From Voacanga thouarsii (lineage: Eukaryota > Streptophyta > Magnoliopsida > Gentianales > Apocynaceae): a stretch of 64,000 bases of DNA. The stretch is from contig JANUWF010001193.1 of NCBI GenBank assembly GCA_026120185.1, forward strand, positions 1,860,001 to 1,924,000, read 5' to 3'. Positions 53,520 through 64,000 of this stretch are shown in pieces. The notes under the pieces were generated by a model that saw only the letters and a list, made by a program, of their open reading frames with translations, was not told the DNA's origin and ran no database searches. How positions within the stretch are numbered: the first letter of the stretch is position 1; every line of letters starts with the position of its first letter. A program made the position numbers and the translations under genes.

Positions 53520-54536
53520 ATGAGAGGAAGAGCTTCTGATTCTGGTAGTAATGTGGTGAAAGAGGAGGAGGAAGAAGAAGAATCGCTGTCGCTGTGTGAT
53601 CTTCCTATCAATGGGGAGAACCAGTCAAGAAAAGAGACTTCAATTACTAAACCAGCCATTGAATCACAAGAAGAGTTCAATTTCTGTGACCCTGTAATTT
53701 CAAAAGAATCTGACATGTGTGTAGCTGATGAGGTCTTCTTTCAGGGTCAGATTCTGCCCTTGCGGCACTCAGTGAGCTGCGACAGTGGCTTCACCAGAAT
53801 GCAAAGCGATTTCCGCAATGCAAGCAGGTGCATTTCCAGGTCTGATTCTTTGGATCATTGTTATTCAGGTGGCTTGACGAGTGCCAGCAGTAGAAGTAGC
53901 AGTATCAACAGTCACCATTCGTCAAGCAGTGGTATTAGCTCTGCAACCACCGCCCCCAACTCTAAACACAACAAGTCTAGACCACCCAGAGTTAGAAACC
54001 ATTTCCAATATTCCCACCCAAGTCCCAAACCCCAGATTCGGCCTGCTAGCATCAAGAACGGAAACTCTTCTAATTCCAATAGAAATTCAGGGCTATGGAG
54101 TCTTTTCCGAGTAGGGTTGGTGACACCACCAGAGATAGCAATACAAGACCTCAAGAACAGAAGCAACAGCAACAAAAGTGGCACTCAGAGTTTCGGCAGC
54201 CGCAATAGTACAAGTAGCAATATCAGTACTTCAAGCAACAGTGGCAAAATCGTCTCTGCCAAGAGAAAGCATCCCTTCTTCTTCAACAAAAATGGCGTCC
54301 TGTTTGGTGGATGCAAGTGCACTGCTAGTTCAGTCGGGCCAAATCCTTCAAGAATGGCCGTCGATAGAAACAGCACCAGTGGAAATGCAAAAGAAGCAGC
54401 AAATGCACATGAAGAGGAACAACATGCAACGAAGATGGCCAAACATCAACAAGCAGGAAAGCAAGAATTGTCACGTCATCGAACGTTTGAATGGCTAAGG
54501 CAACTTTCACTAGAAGCTACAATGGATGAAACATAG
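53520..54536 (+). CDS. Serine-rich protein resembling membrane-associated kinase regulators
   Basis: Single exon, 338 aa. The ATG at 53520 (MRGRASDSGSN) is chosen because the frame upstream has no other ATG and a TATA box lies ~65 bp before it. No signal peptide or membrane helix. Order of features: acidic run (KEEEEEEESLSLCDL), the conserved-looking EEFNFCDPVISKESD then CVADEVFFQGQILPLRHSVS, a long Ser-rich stretch, SHPSPKPQIRPASI, GLWSLFRVGLVTPPEIAIQD, and a C-terminus SRHRTFEWLRQLSLEATMDE. The EF-FxFC...AADEVFFQGQILPLR and LWxxFRLGLV..P blocks match, from memory, Arabidopsis proteins annotated as membrane-associated kinase regulator-like. Plant MAKR/BKI1-type proteins bind membranes through basic regions and modulate receptor kinases; that role is inferred here. 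The Ser-rich composition suggests heavy phosphorylation. Confidence 0.8.
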   Translation: MRGRASDSGSNVVKEEEEEEESLSLCDLPINGENQSRKETSITKPAIESQEEFNFCDPVISKESDMCVADEVFFQGQILPLRHSVSCDSGFTRMQSDFRNASRCISRSDSLDHCYSGGLTSASSRSSSINSHHSSSSGISSATTAPNSKHNKSRPPRVRNHFQYSHPSPKPQIRPASIKNGNSSNSNRNSGLWSLFRVGLVTPPEIAIQDLKNRSNSNKSGTQSFGSRNSTSSNISTSSNSGKIVSAKRKHPFFFNKNGVLFGGCKCTASSVGPNPSRMAVDRNSTSGNAKEAANAHEEEQHATKMAKHQQAGKQELSRHRTFEWLRQLSLEATMDET

Positions 54537-55325
54537 ATTCGCAAACAGTATCACGCATGCTTGTCATTGGCATTTTTAATTGTAGAATTCTTCCCTGTCG
54601 TAGTAACTTTTGCCCAGTCCCTGCTCTGCTTGCTAGTTCAAATTGTTTACTTTTTCGGGTACTGTATCATTAATTTAACTCTGTAATCTAGAGACTCAGA
54701 ATCAATCTAACCTTTGGAATCATGAGATGATTAAGTAATAACTTTTGTTTTGCATACGTGAGTAAATAAATGATTGAAGCCGTGATGGGTGGGCATGATA
54801 AATGAACAGCGGGCGGTGGAGGTGGTGGTGTTTGTCATGATTAAAGGTTGATGCTTTTGATCCATGGCGTGTGAAAATGGCATTTCATGACCATGTAAAA
54901 TCACAATTTAGAAAGACTTTTACGTTCTTTTCCATTTTCTTTTATTGGGTTTGAGAAAGATTGATGGAGAGAATGAAAGAAATTGACAAGAGGATTCTTT
55001 TTGTTCAAAAGAGAGAACATTAACCGATGAATATCGGAGCTAGGGCAGGGGGAAAGGATTTGTAGGGAAGAAGAAATAGCACGCCAACTGGCCTACAGAG
55101 CCCACCAGACCACACCTTAGGGAATTTTCAAGATTTCTATTCCTTTTTCCAGAATGGGATAGTATCTCATAAAGGATCTCATTAGCTCTGTGGTGCGAAA
55201 TTTTGCCTTAACAACCCACACCCCCACGCCCAAAGAACCCCCAAGAAGTCTTCAAAAATTTCCCACAAATTGCCTTCCGGCACATAGGTTGGTTTGCCGA
55301 AAGGTAGTGGGGAGGAGGTGAGGGG

Positions 55326-55360
55326 GGGAAGGGAAAGGGAAAGGGAAAGGGAAAGGGAAT
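55326..55360 (+). repeat. (GGGAAA)n hexanucleotide microsatellite
   Basis: About five GGGAAA units. This is not the plant telomere unit (TTTAGGG). It sits at the left edge of a block (55310-55680) with family P-like purine and pyrimidine-rich ends. Confidence 0.85.
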
Positions 55361-57739
55361 AAATCCTTCACATATCTTATGTTTTGTTTGATAGGAGGGG
55401 AAGGGAAAGAGTAGAATATAGATAATTATTAATTTATATTTTTTTTAATTCTTTATCGTATATTAAAATCAAAAGTTTGATCATTTTTATTATTAATACT
55501 TTTATTTTATTTTCTCTCTTAACTAGTCTTTCAATTAAAAGAAAAAGAAATGCAAATGTAAAAAGAAAATAATACATTCTTAAATATGTCTTACTTCGCA
55601 TTTCACTCTAATCAAATAATAGAAATAATATATTTATATCTACGTTTACTCCTTTTCTTCTATTCCTTCCAAATTTCACGCCACATTTTAAGACCTATCA
55701 ATCAAAGTAATTTGACTATCTAGAGGGTGGTGGTGGGAGTGGTCACCATTATAGAAGATGGGTGTGTATTAATTTCAACATGAGAAAAGAAAGGAAGAAA
55801 CAATCTACCTGTAGTGGAAAGGCTTCTTCATTAGTTTCCATTCTTCATTATGTGATAGAAAACGTAATTGAATTGAACGACATGGGCCAGAAATAGCCAA
55901 ATCTCACATCAGTTTTGTGGTATGGAATGTGAGTTGATTTATTGGGGTTTTATAAAATGGGATCCATCTATTAATGGCTCATGTGGTCATATTCAAGAAT
56001 ATATTAGTGTTGACAAGAATGCTAGGACCACCATAATTTTAATGTTCCACCTGAAACATTATCACACTTTGTCCAAGGAATCTAATACTGCTACTAATTC
56101 TTCCTTTTGCTGTTTGTGCAAGTTGGGAACTTCCAAAGATGCACTCTAGCTTCTTTTGTATATTTATTCTCTTATCCTATAAATATTGATATATTAGTAT
56201 ATTTGATTTTTAAAGTTTAAAATTTATAATATTTTTATAGGTATAATTTTTTCTAATGAAATTAAGACTTGCCAAATGACCTTTTAATTCTCTTTTTTAT
56301 TGTCATCTTTAGATAGAAAAAATCACCCCTTATTGAATGTATTTTTTTTTAAAGATAAAATAGACATATAAGTTGATTCTCTTAAAAACTAAGACATCTG
56401 CTAATTAGAAAAATAAAAGATGGGATAACAAAAAGACATGTGCACAAAACATCAAAGAGGCTAATTTCTCAAAGGAAATTGGACAAAGTCAAAACCTTAG
56501 AAGCCTGTTGCCGAATAACACAATGAAGGTTATTTGAAGAAGAAGGGACACTAGATTCCAAAAAGAAAAGCGAAAATGGGCAATGTTCAAGTGAATTTTA
56601 TATAGTTAAAATTGGGATTAAATATTTTTTTTATTGTACCTGTCTACTATGATAATGCAATATATATTTTTTCTTAGTGTAAAAATGCATTTTGCAGAGT
56701 TTTGACTTAGTATAACGAGTCTGCCTTTTTGTTTTATTTTTTATTAGATCGCATCACATGTGAGGAGCAAATGTCTCAGTTTTGGAGAGAATCAACTAAT
56801 ATATCTTTTGTCTTAAAAAAAATAGCTTCTGATTAGAATTTATACTGGAAAAGAGTTGTGTATTATTTAATAAATTATAATTTTATTAAGGATTATAACG
56901 AAAAAAAATATTACAAGTCTAAATTTTAAGGACTAAATAAGTTAATATCTCTACTAATATTTTTGTTAAATTATCTCACATCTATTAATTATTTTGATAA
57001 AGTTTTCTTTATAAGTTTTGAATAATTCTTCTATAAGATGCCTTAGGACAGAATTAACCCAAAGAATATAAGTAATCGATTATGTAAGTATTTTGTATAT
57101 TGTGCTTTTTAAGTTGATTTAAGCTCATATTTTTTAGTATTTGGCTACATAAATCTTTTTTACATGCACCTTTCTTGAGATTTCTTCAAAATTGTAAAAA
57201 TAATTTTTTTTAAGTTATGTCATGTGTAAATATATTCTAAAATTTATTATTTAATAAAATATATTTAATTAATTGAATTATCAACTTTTCACATCTAAAA
57301 CTCTCTTACAATCATTAACAGCTAACTATTTGATTACTTAAATATTTTATAAAATGCATATTTCTTCACATTGTAAACGAAACTTTTTTTTAAAGATACA
57401 TCGAGTATGAATATAACCTTAAAACTATCACTTTGCATTATCACTTTATTAAAGGAATAGAATTAGAAAATTAAGATGGAAGAAAAGTAATATAAAATAA
57501 TATATTAAAATATAATATTATAATTTTTTTTAAAATAAGACAAAAGGTTAAATTTAAAAAAAAAAATTTGCAATGGACGTCAATCTGTCACCTACAAAAC
57601 TCCTCTGAAATCAATAATAGTTAACTATCTTAATCAATAATAGTTAACTATCTTACTATTAGGGTGTCAGTGAATAACTTTTCTTCCCAAATTAAAATTT
57701 ACTTTAATTTAAATAATTTGTATTTTTTAAGAAACGGTC

Positions 57740-58300
57740 ATATATTCCTGGTTACGTCATCTTTAGTCGATTCGTTACAGCGATAACTTTTAGCCGAATC
57801 CGATACGAATTTTGTCAAACGGATGATAACGTCAAAAAAATCTTCAATTGTTGTATCCGATTAACATCGGAATTAGGAATCAATGAGCCGTCACTCCACA
57901 TCGTGGCATGATCGACAAAGTACTACCGTTCTCAATCGTCAAGAATGGGTCACGAAGCGGGATTCTCTCCAAGTTCAGAAAGTCGGCAACCATGTCACAA
58001 CAAGTATAAAATGAGCAGGGATACCAGTTGGATGAATCCAATAACAATCATCTCAAACCAAATTATCAAATTTTCTTCTAGTTTTCAATTCATTTTTTCT
58101 GCATTTTTTACCACTTTCTTTTACAGCTTTTCTTTTATAACTTTTCTTACAACTTTGTTTACATTTCTTCTTACTCCTTTGATTACAAGCTTTCCGTTTT
58201 ATATTGCTTTGATTACGAATTTCAGCACTTCTGTATTTGTTCATCATCTTAATCGAAATATACTATATTCAGTTTTATTTTACTTTCGCGTGTAATATTT
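57740..58300 (+). repeat. Possible solo LTR or retroelement relic
   Basis: A GC-richer patch (57740-58000) leads to a TATA-like AGTATAAAATGAGCAGGGAT near 58001, then a long T-rich transcribed-like part. This layout is like an LTR promoter region. No coding domain, primer-binding site or second LTR is seen, and the termini are not resolved. Confidence 0.3.
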
Positions 58301-59019
58301 TTATTTTCTTGGACCCTTTCTATAATAAGTTCAAATAACCCACGTCTTTTAAAAGGCCCGACTCAATCATTTATCTTTTCATCGAACTATTTATATTCAT
58401 CAGAAGAGTAACTGATCAATAGTTCAATCGATTCCCCTTTCCGTAAAGTAACAACTCCTAATACATAATATTCTTTCTTTTGCCTCACTTGGACCCCACA
58501 TCTATTCTAAAATTTTAATAAATTTTTATTATATTCAAATAAACACATCTCAATTCAATTGTTGTCTAAGTATACAAATTTTTTTACGAAAAAAATAAAT
58601 TTGGAGAAGAAAATCTAGCTTAATATTAGTTGGTGGACCTGAATTTGCGCTAGTTGTTACTCGTGCATATATGTGAACTCATGAAATCAATGACCCTAAG
58701 AAAACCCGGGCGAAACAATTGTGACCCACTACAATCGGCCGGCCTACTTCAGGACGATAATTCTGGGCTGGCCCGAAAGCCCAAAGTGCGGAATCACAAC
58801 CATGAGAAGGCACAACACAAACAATGCCAAATTCTCGGTTTTTCCTGCAAAAGGGCTAACCGAATTGAGATTCCAACATAATAAATTCCCAGTTTAGGCC
58901 ATCGAATCAGTATCATGTGTACTGATTACAACTTAAACGTCTTATAATGGAACCTAATCATCAACTGATAATTATTAATAAAACAAAGTCACTCCGATGT
59001 AAGTGACAAATTCGTTTAA

Positions 59020-59215
59020 TCTCAATCTAAAATTATTTTAATTAAAAATAATAATTTAATATATTTTTATTTTTTTAAGAATTATCGTATAATCATAACA
59101 CGTCATATTCTTTTTCTCTAACTTTATATTGAATTTTACCTAACTTTATATATTTAATATTTTTTTATTATATTCTCACAAACTCTTCCCAATCCAATTG
59201 CTATTCATTTATATA
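59020..59215 (+). repeat. AT-rich foldback MITE, family A copy
   Basis: TCTCAATCTAAAATTATTTT, AATTATCGTATAATCATAAC, CTCTAACTTTATATTGAATT and CCAATCCAATTGCTATTCAT match the order of motifs of the other family A copies. A partial copy lies at 58495-58575. Confidence 0.5.
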
Positions 59216-59334
59216 GTTTTTGAACTAATATGAACCACACTTAAATATATGATTGTGTAGGAAAACGGAGTAAAAATTCCTAAAGCATCGGAAAAAGAAA
59301 AAGTCGGTATTTACATAATAAAAAACGTATTATC

Positions 59335-59716
59335 TCCATCCCAAATAAGTGTCCCATTTGTAATTTGTTTTTGTCATAATTTATCTGTCCCTTTAGAAAA
59401 TTATAATTTAACATTCTAAATTTACTCTCATTTAATAGTATTGTATTTTCCCAACTCGTTTTACAAGTTACTCATCCTCTTACTTCCCGAAAAACATCAA
59501 TGTTATTTGAATTAAATAATGAGAGAAAATCAATTTAGAATGTATTAAAATTTTAAAATTTGAGTATTTCTTTATAGAGAGATAAAGAGAATAAATTAAA
59601 ATTTAAAGATAAAAATAAAAAAAAATATTTAATTAATTAAATTTTTACTTATCTTAATATCCGTATAATTGATTAAATTGAACACTTATTTTTGAATGAA
59701 AAGACTAAAGAGTATA
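59335..59716. repeat. MITE family S copy 1
   Basis: The left end ATCTCCATCCCAAATAAGTG has the CTCC.TCCcAAATAAGTGtc pattern. The right end contains ACACTTATTTTTGAATGAAA, its rough inverse. The interior from 59560 on is clearly related to 61545-61690. Non-coding. Confidence 0.55.
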
Positions 59717-60007
59717 TATTTATTTTTCTAATAACTAGTTTGATACTCGTACATTGTATAGAAGATTGATAATTATGCTTATTTCCAGCTGGAAAGATTA
59801 ATCAAAAGCAAAATATGGATCAAAACGTGTTATGGGAAAAGATCTTTTTGCAATTATCTAAAGTATGTTTTAACTCAATTCCAAATATGTCTCCTCAACG
59901 AAAATGCCATCTAATTTGCCAAAGCTTTTTTGTAGTAGGTTGCCTCAACTTTTGCTACTGCCTTTTAATTGTTGTCTTGTCTCTCTGTATAAACCTTTTC
60001 CCTTAGT

Positions 60008-60130
60008 CTCTGTATCTGATTGCCGACAAGCACTATTTTAGATTGAAGGAGTCCGACGAGGAGGGATATATCCCTCGTCTCAGTATCTAATCTAACTGCC
60101 GACGAACACTATTTTAGATTGAAGGGGTTG
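60008..60130 (+). repeat. Tandem duplication with central palindrome
   Basis: ACTATTTTAGATTGAAGG and TGCCGAC occur twice (TGCCGAC at 60021 and 60097, 76 bp apart). Between them lies the exact palindrome GAGGGATATATCCCTC (60061-60076). Confidence 0.8.
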
Positions 60131-60154
60131 AAAGAAAATTAAAAAAAAAAGACG

Positions 60155-60335
60155 AAAAAAATTGACAACGATTGAATTGAATATAACAAAAATTATTAAA
60201 TATATAGAGTCAAGTGAAATATAAATATAAACTAAAAAGATATGTAATATATTATAAATATATGATAATTATTAAGAAATAAAAATTATTTAAATTAAGA
60301 TGAAATTTTAATTTGAGTTGAATTGGTATTCACTC
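60155..60335 (-). repeat. AT-rich foldback MITE, family A (reverse)
   Basis: ATTGAATTGAATATAACAAA, AATTATTAAATATATAGAGT, TAATATATTATAAATATATG and ATTTGAGTTGAATTGG are the reverse complement of the family A order. Confidence 0.5.
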
Positions 60336-61324
60336 ACATTCTTAGAGATTTAAATTGATTTTTGTAAAAGGAAAGAAATGGGAGAAAAACAAAATGACTG
60401 GGAATATATAATACCCGCCTACCTTCAACCCCCCCCCCCGCCGGGTCTCTTACAGCGTTATGGAAATCTGACAACGTTGTCAATTGGGAACCTTTTTTAG
60501 AAAACAAAATTTTATTGAAAAGGACTCTAATTATTCTATAAAGACATATACATTTAAAAATCAACGACAATGTCAATTATTGTGAGCTAATAACTTTTTT
60601 TTTAATCTCTCCTTTATTGGAACAGAAGGTATTTCAATGAACAGAAACAAGTCAAGAATGTGGAAATCTCACTTCCGGAGAGAAATTGTGGAAGTTTGAA
60701 CTCTCAAAAGCTATGCCGTCGACTATGTGAAAATAGTTCACTCTTGCTGCGTTAATTTCCAAAAAAATCAAAAGGGCGCCGAAACATAAATTGAAAATAG
60801 CTTTTGTTCCCACCGTGGATCAAAGTATGACCGAACCAAGAGGAGGCAACGATTTAAAATTTTATGTTTGTGTTTCAAAAGAAAAAACTTTTAATTTTTT
60901 TTTAAGTTTTATCTTTAATTTTAATTTTTTAAATTATAATGTTATCTATGATATATTATTTCATTTACCTTATCCCTTTAATCTTATCCTTTCAACATTA
61001 AATTACTATTAGTTTGATGTTCGTGAAGTGACACAAAACGAAATAACAAAAAAGAATTAAATACGATGCAAAATGGAGTTGTACAAGAAAATTAATTTAT
61101 GATAATTAAATATTTATTTATTTGAATTTAATTTATCCCGTGTTATAATTTAATAGGACTTATCACTCTTTGAGGTATCATGAGTTGAATCTAGCTACTT
61201 CCATCACTAAGTAAACTCCAAATCATTACCAAGTAAAACGCATTTATGTGCAATCGAATTACCACTTTATTATCATTGCAATACCATTTTATGCTTGGCA
61301 GTTCATGTTTATTAAATTATTACT

Positions 61325-61690
61325 TCGTTGTTGTTCGTTCATCTTAATTTATTTGTTATATTTCTACCTTAATTTTTATCTTAAATTATTTATCTTTTTA
61401 AAAAATTATTAATATTTAATATTTTAAATTTATTCTCATCTAATAACACTCTATCTTCTAAGCATAGTAAGTAATTTTTTTCTCAACAAGTTGATCCCAT
61501 AATAATAAAAGAGAGAAGCAAATTGAAATATATTAAAATTTTAAAATCTGAATACTTCTTAATAAAGAAGGTGAGAATAAATTGAAATTTAAAAGCAAAA
61601 ATAGAAAAAAAGATTTAATTAATTAAAATTTTATTTATCTTAATATCTACGTAATCAATTAAGTAACACAGATAATTAAGATTTATTTTT
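61325..61690. repeat. MITE family S copy 2
   Basis: It shares with 59335-59716 the segments AAATTTATTCTCATCTAATA-like, TATTAAAATTTTAAAATCTG, GAGAATAAATTGAAATTTAA, TTTAATTAATTAAAATTTTA and TTATCTTAATATCTACGTAA. Substitutions and small indels are spread along the length. Borders approximate. Confidence 0.5.
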
Positions 61691-61961
61691 TTAGCCTCAA
61701 AATCTTATCTAGAAACCCACAGAGAGCGTACACCACCGGTAGATACAATGCAAAGTTACAAACCCTGAAAAAAACCCCAAAAGAGAGACAGAAAAAAAAA
61801 CTAGTTCCAATCCCTTTCTTGAACCTTCAAATTGGTCCCCAAAGATATCGCCATTCATGGCTACTGTCCATGCATGCTTGACGCAGAAGGCTCCATGACA
61901 ACATTTAAACCCTTTGATACCCTTTTTCTTTTTTCTCCTGGTTGCTGAAATGAAACCCTTT

Positions 61962-62129
61962 TCATTTTCTCACTTGGTGTGCTGAATGAGAATCCATCGC
62001 CATCTTGGTCTCTTCTTCAGGGATGGAAGTCCTGCAAGGGTTTTGGATTCCATGGAAAACCAATTCCCCTGGACCCTTGTTAATGGAAACAGATGATGAC
62101 CTCAATGGTTTTCTTTCTCCATTTTCCAT
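61962..62129 (-). CDS. Possible small gene or gene fragment, 55 codons, unknown
   Basis: Minus-strand ORF starting MENGERKPLRSSSVSI and ending SAHQVRK. Base composition is much less AT-biased than around it. The upstream stretch (62130-62340) looks like a 5' leader. In an overlapping frame, directly downstream, DGDGFSFSTPSEKMKRVSF and QQPGEKRKRVSKGL run to a stop at about 61864 and also look protein-like. This suggests a small gene with either a frameshift or an intron. I do not recognise the family. It could be an untranslated exon of a larger gene or a pseudogene. Confidence 0.3.
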   Translation of the reverse strand: MENGERKPLRSSSVSINKGPGELVFHGIQNPCRTSIPEEETKMAMDSHSAHQVRK

Positions 62130-62504
62130 GTTTCTTCTCCTTTCAATGACGACTGAAGCATAAAAATTTTACCAAGTGGATCGATCCCCAAGGCGGCCGG
62201 GAAAACAAAAATAAAAAGGTCTAAGGAACTGCTGGGATCTGCCAATCGAAATCCTTCCTTTGAAGTTTTTTCTATCCGGAAGTGAGAGAAATAAAATCGA
62301 GATACCGAGAACACTATCACTTAGCTTTGCTTGGACTAGATTTTGGTTTTGGTTTGAAACCTATTTGCATTTGGGATCACATTTAGATTGGGACGAAATC
62401 TGTTCTTGGAAAAATCTAAGATAGAAAGTTTTAGTAGATTAGATTCGATTTTTTCCAAGATCTATTATTAACGGTCAATAATAATGTATTAGTCTTCCGC
62501 TCCA

Positions 62505-62688
62505 TACTATGTTTGGGGAAAAAGGGGGGGAAAAGATCTTTTGTTTGATTGTGAAGAAAAGATAGAGAAAGAGATGAAATGTAAATTTATTTCGTTTGGC
62601 TATAAGGGGAATTAGGAAAAGAATGGATCCTATAATTGGTTCACAAAAGAGGATGGCAAGGAAAAACTACTTTTACTTCCATATGGGA
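62505..62688. repeat. Family P MITE-like segment, interrupted by foldback MITE copy 2
   Basis: It has purine-rich ends (GGGGAAAAAGGGGGGGAAAAG) and the inner GAAATGTAAATTTATTTCGT. The continuation after the inserted foldback element (62833-62935) has CATTTTGTTTTGTTGGAGTG. Borders approximate. Confidence 0.35.
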
Positions 62689-62823
62689 AAAAAATTCTAA
62701 TATAAACTAATGATCCATGGATAAAGTGTATTAGTGATTTGTACCGCGTGTAATATAAGTTATAAAGTACAATTCATTAATACACTTAATCTATCGATCC
62801 ATGGTCTATGTAATAATTGCTCA
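62689..62823. mobile_element. Foldback MITE copy 2 (Mutator-like, 135 bp)
   Basis: Flanked by an exact 9 bp duplication, CATATGGGA (62680-62688 and 62824-62832). The arms GATCCATGGATAAAGTGTAT and ATACACTTAATCTATCGATC, followed by CATGG, are inverted repeats around a GTACCGCGTG...AAAGTAC centre. Same family as 39392-39519 and 62946-63077. Confidence 0.8.
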
Positions 62824-62945
62824 CATATGGGAGAATGGATAATATTTACTTCCATTTTGTTTTGTTGGAGTGCAAGAAAAGTGCACAATAAAATTATCTT
62901 GATTTACGTCTCAATCTGTCTAAATTTAAATATGTTATTTTTTTA

Positions 62946-63077
62946 GAAAAATTCTAACATGGATCACTGGTCCATGAATCAAATGTATTAGCGACTTGTA
63001 TAGCGTGCAATACAAGTTGTACGATACAACTCATTAATATACTTAATCTACTAATCCATAGTCCATGTAAGAATTGT
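62946..63077. mobile_element. Foldback MITE copy 3 (Mutator-like, 132 bp)
   Basis: Flanked by TTATTTTTTTA (62935-62945) and TTATTTTTCTA (63078-63088), an 11 bp near-exact duplication. The ends ATTCTAACATGGAT... and ...CATGTAAGAATTGT are inverted. Inner stems around ACTTGTATAGCGTGCAATAC match copies 1 and 2. Confidence 0.8.
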
Positions 63078-63088
63078 TTATTTTTCTA

Positions 63089-64000
63089 ACGTAGAAGGAA
63101 ACTTTCCCCTTCTAATTTGCTTTCCTTCCATCTTTTTTTCTTAATTAAATTATGTAAAACATTTATTTACGTCAAGAATTTTATATCTTTTTCTATTTTC
63201 TTTTTTCTTTTCACTCTAACTAAATATAAAGTAAATACGGAGGAAAAAGGTTTCCTTCCAGGTAAAGTTTTTGATATGTGTAAAATAGGAGGGATTGTGA
63301 ATAAAACAAAATACATATTTACTTTTTCTTTCGACCAACCAAATAAAATATAAGTATATTATGTTTATTTCTCCTTCATATAAGTAAATGTACCCCTTTG
63401 CCTTTGCCTTTACCCTTTCCTGCCACCTTTGTGAAAACACATAGCATGATGTTCATATTTTTATTATAATTTAATTAAAAATGGAATTTAAAAAAAAATA
63501 AAGAAGCGTTATTAAAGTAACATATCATACTCTATAATTGATACTAAATTTATTTCTCTCGATATCAATTGTATTAAAAAGTGTGGGCCTTGTAACATTC
63601 CTACCCCCGAAAACATAATTTATACCAAATATTTGTCTCATTATACTGATCAACTTTAATTTTGAGCTCATATACAAATTCTCATCTTATAAAAATTAGT
63701 CACTAATTAGAGTGAAAAATTTATAAAATATTACAGACCTCAACTTAAGAAATGTTGTTTAGTAAAAATCCAGTTTTTCTCATCCAAAAGTAATTTTGAG
63801 TTGAGAGATTAGTTATAGAATCCAAACCTAGTAATTTTAAATCTTAAAATCTATTTCATTTTAGAAGGTGTTTGAATAATCATGGCAAGTTATGTATCCC
63901 CCCCCCCCCCCCCCCCTTTTTGCTTACTACTAAAATGTGTTTTTAATTTCCCTTAGATGGCTTATTTGGATTGAAAGAAATAAAAGGAAAGGTTATGAGA
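63089..64000. other. Window end: AT-rich, family P remnants, C-tract
   Basis: 63095-63430 has pyrimidine and purine-rich segments related to family P (TTTCCCCTTCTAATTTGCTT; CCTTTGCCTTTGCCTTTACC). A run of 19 C lies at 63898-63916. No gene recognised. Confidence 0.5.

Larger units (their letters stand above)
54537..61961. other. Repeat-dominated intergenic region
   Basis: No gene recognised. Apart from the separately listed repeats the region is AT-rich with simple-sequence tracts. Open frames (for example 55922-56149, 57945-58295, 58654-58881) lack family likeness. Confidence 0.55.

Noticed and set aside
55326..55360. Interstitial telomere repeat
   Set aside because: The unit is GGGAAA, not the plant telomere TTTAGGG; treated as a microsatellite.
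57945..58295. 116-codon open frame with a hydrophobic tail
   Set aside because: The tail is translation of a T-rich tract inside a probable LTR relic.

Overview
This is a nuclear segment of a eudicot plant genome. Every gene I recognise is a plant family. Most are split by GT-AG introns, intergenic DNA is very AT-rich, and miniature transposons are abundant. I cannot name the species; a woody eudicot is plausible but not shown. Exon borders below were set by hand from splice consensus, reading phase and family knowledge.

Layout. From 0.7 to 38 kb the window is gene-rich: RNC1 (chloroplast intron-splicing factor), the catalytic alpha subunit of protein kinase CK2, a broken PLATZ-type zinc-finger gene, a tiny At2g23090-like zinc-finger protein (minus strand), an ACBP3-type acyl-CoA-binding protein, an MFSD5-like molybdate-anion transporter, a P4H9-type prolyl 4-hydroxylase (minus), CGLD27 (plastid, DUF1230) and an organelle-type J-domain protein (minus). 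The transporter and P4H pair converge, as do CGLD27 and the J-protein. From 38 to 45.8 kb there is an 8 kb gene-free block of MITEs and AT-rich repeats. Then come an intronless SBT1.7-type subtilase (45.8-48.1 kb), a small conserved hydrophilic protein (49.6 kb) and a serine-rich protein resembling membrane-associated kinase regulators (53.5-54.5 kb). The last 9.5 kb is again repeat-dominated, with one possible small gene near 62 kb.

How the genes relate. They are housekeeping genes, not a pathway cluster: plastid RNA splicing (RNC1) and plastid function (CGLD27), signalling (CK2, kinase-regulator-like), lipid and anion handling (ACBP3, MFSD5-like), secretory or cell-wall processing (P4H9, SBT1.7) and chaperoning. 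From memory, CK2 alpha, CGLD27 and SBT1.7 are neighbours at the end of Arabidopsis chromosome 5, so the window probably holds an ancient syntenic block with other genes interleaved.

I did not find a convincing new multi-gene system. The strongest unexplained signals are a three-copy family of ~130 bp foldback elements with 8-11 bp target duplications, an abundant ~190 bp AT-rich foldback family, a strong-context upstream ORF before RNC1, a frame-preserving intron in CGLD27, and an unassigned 55-codon ORF on the minus strand at 62 kb.
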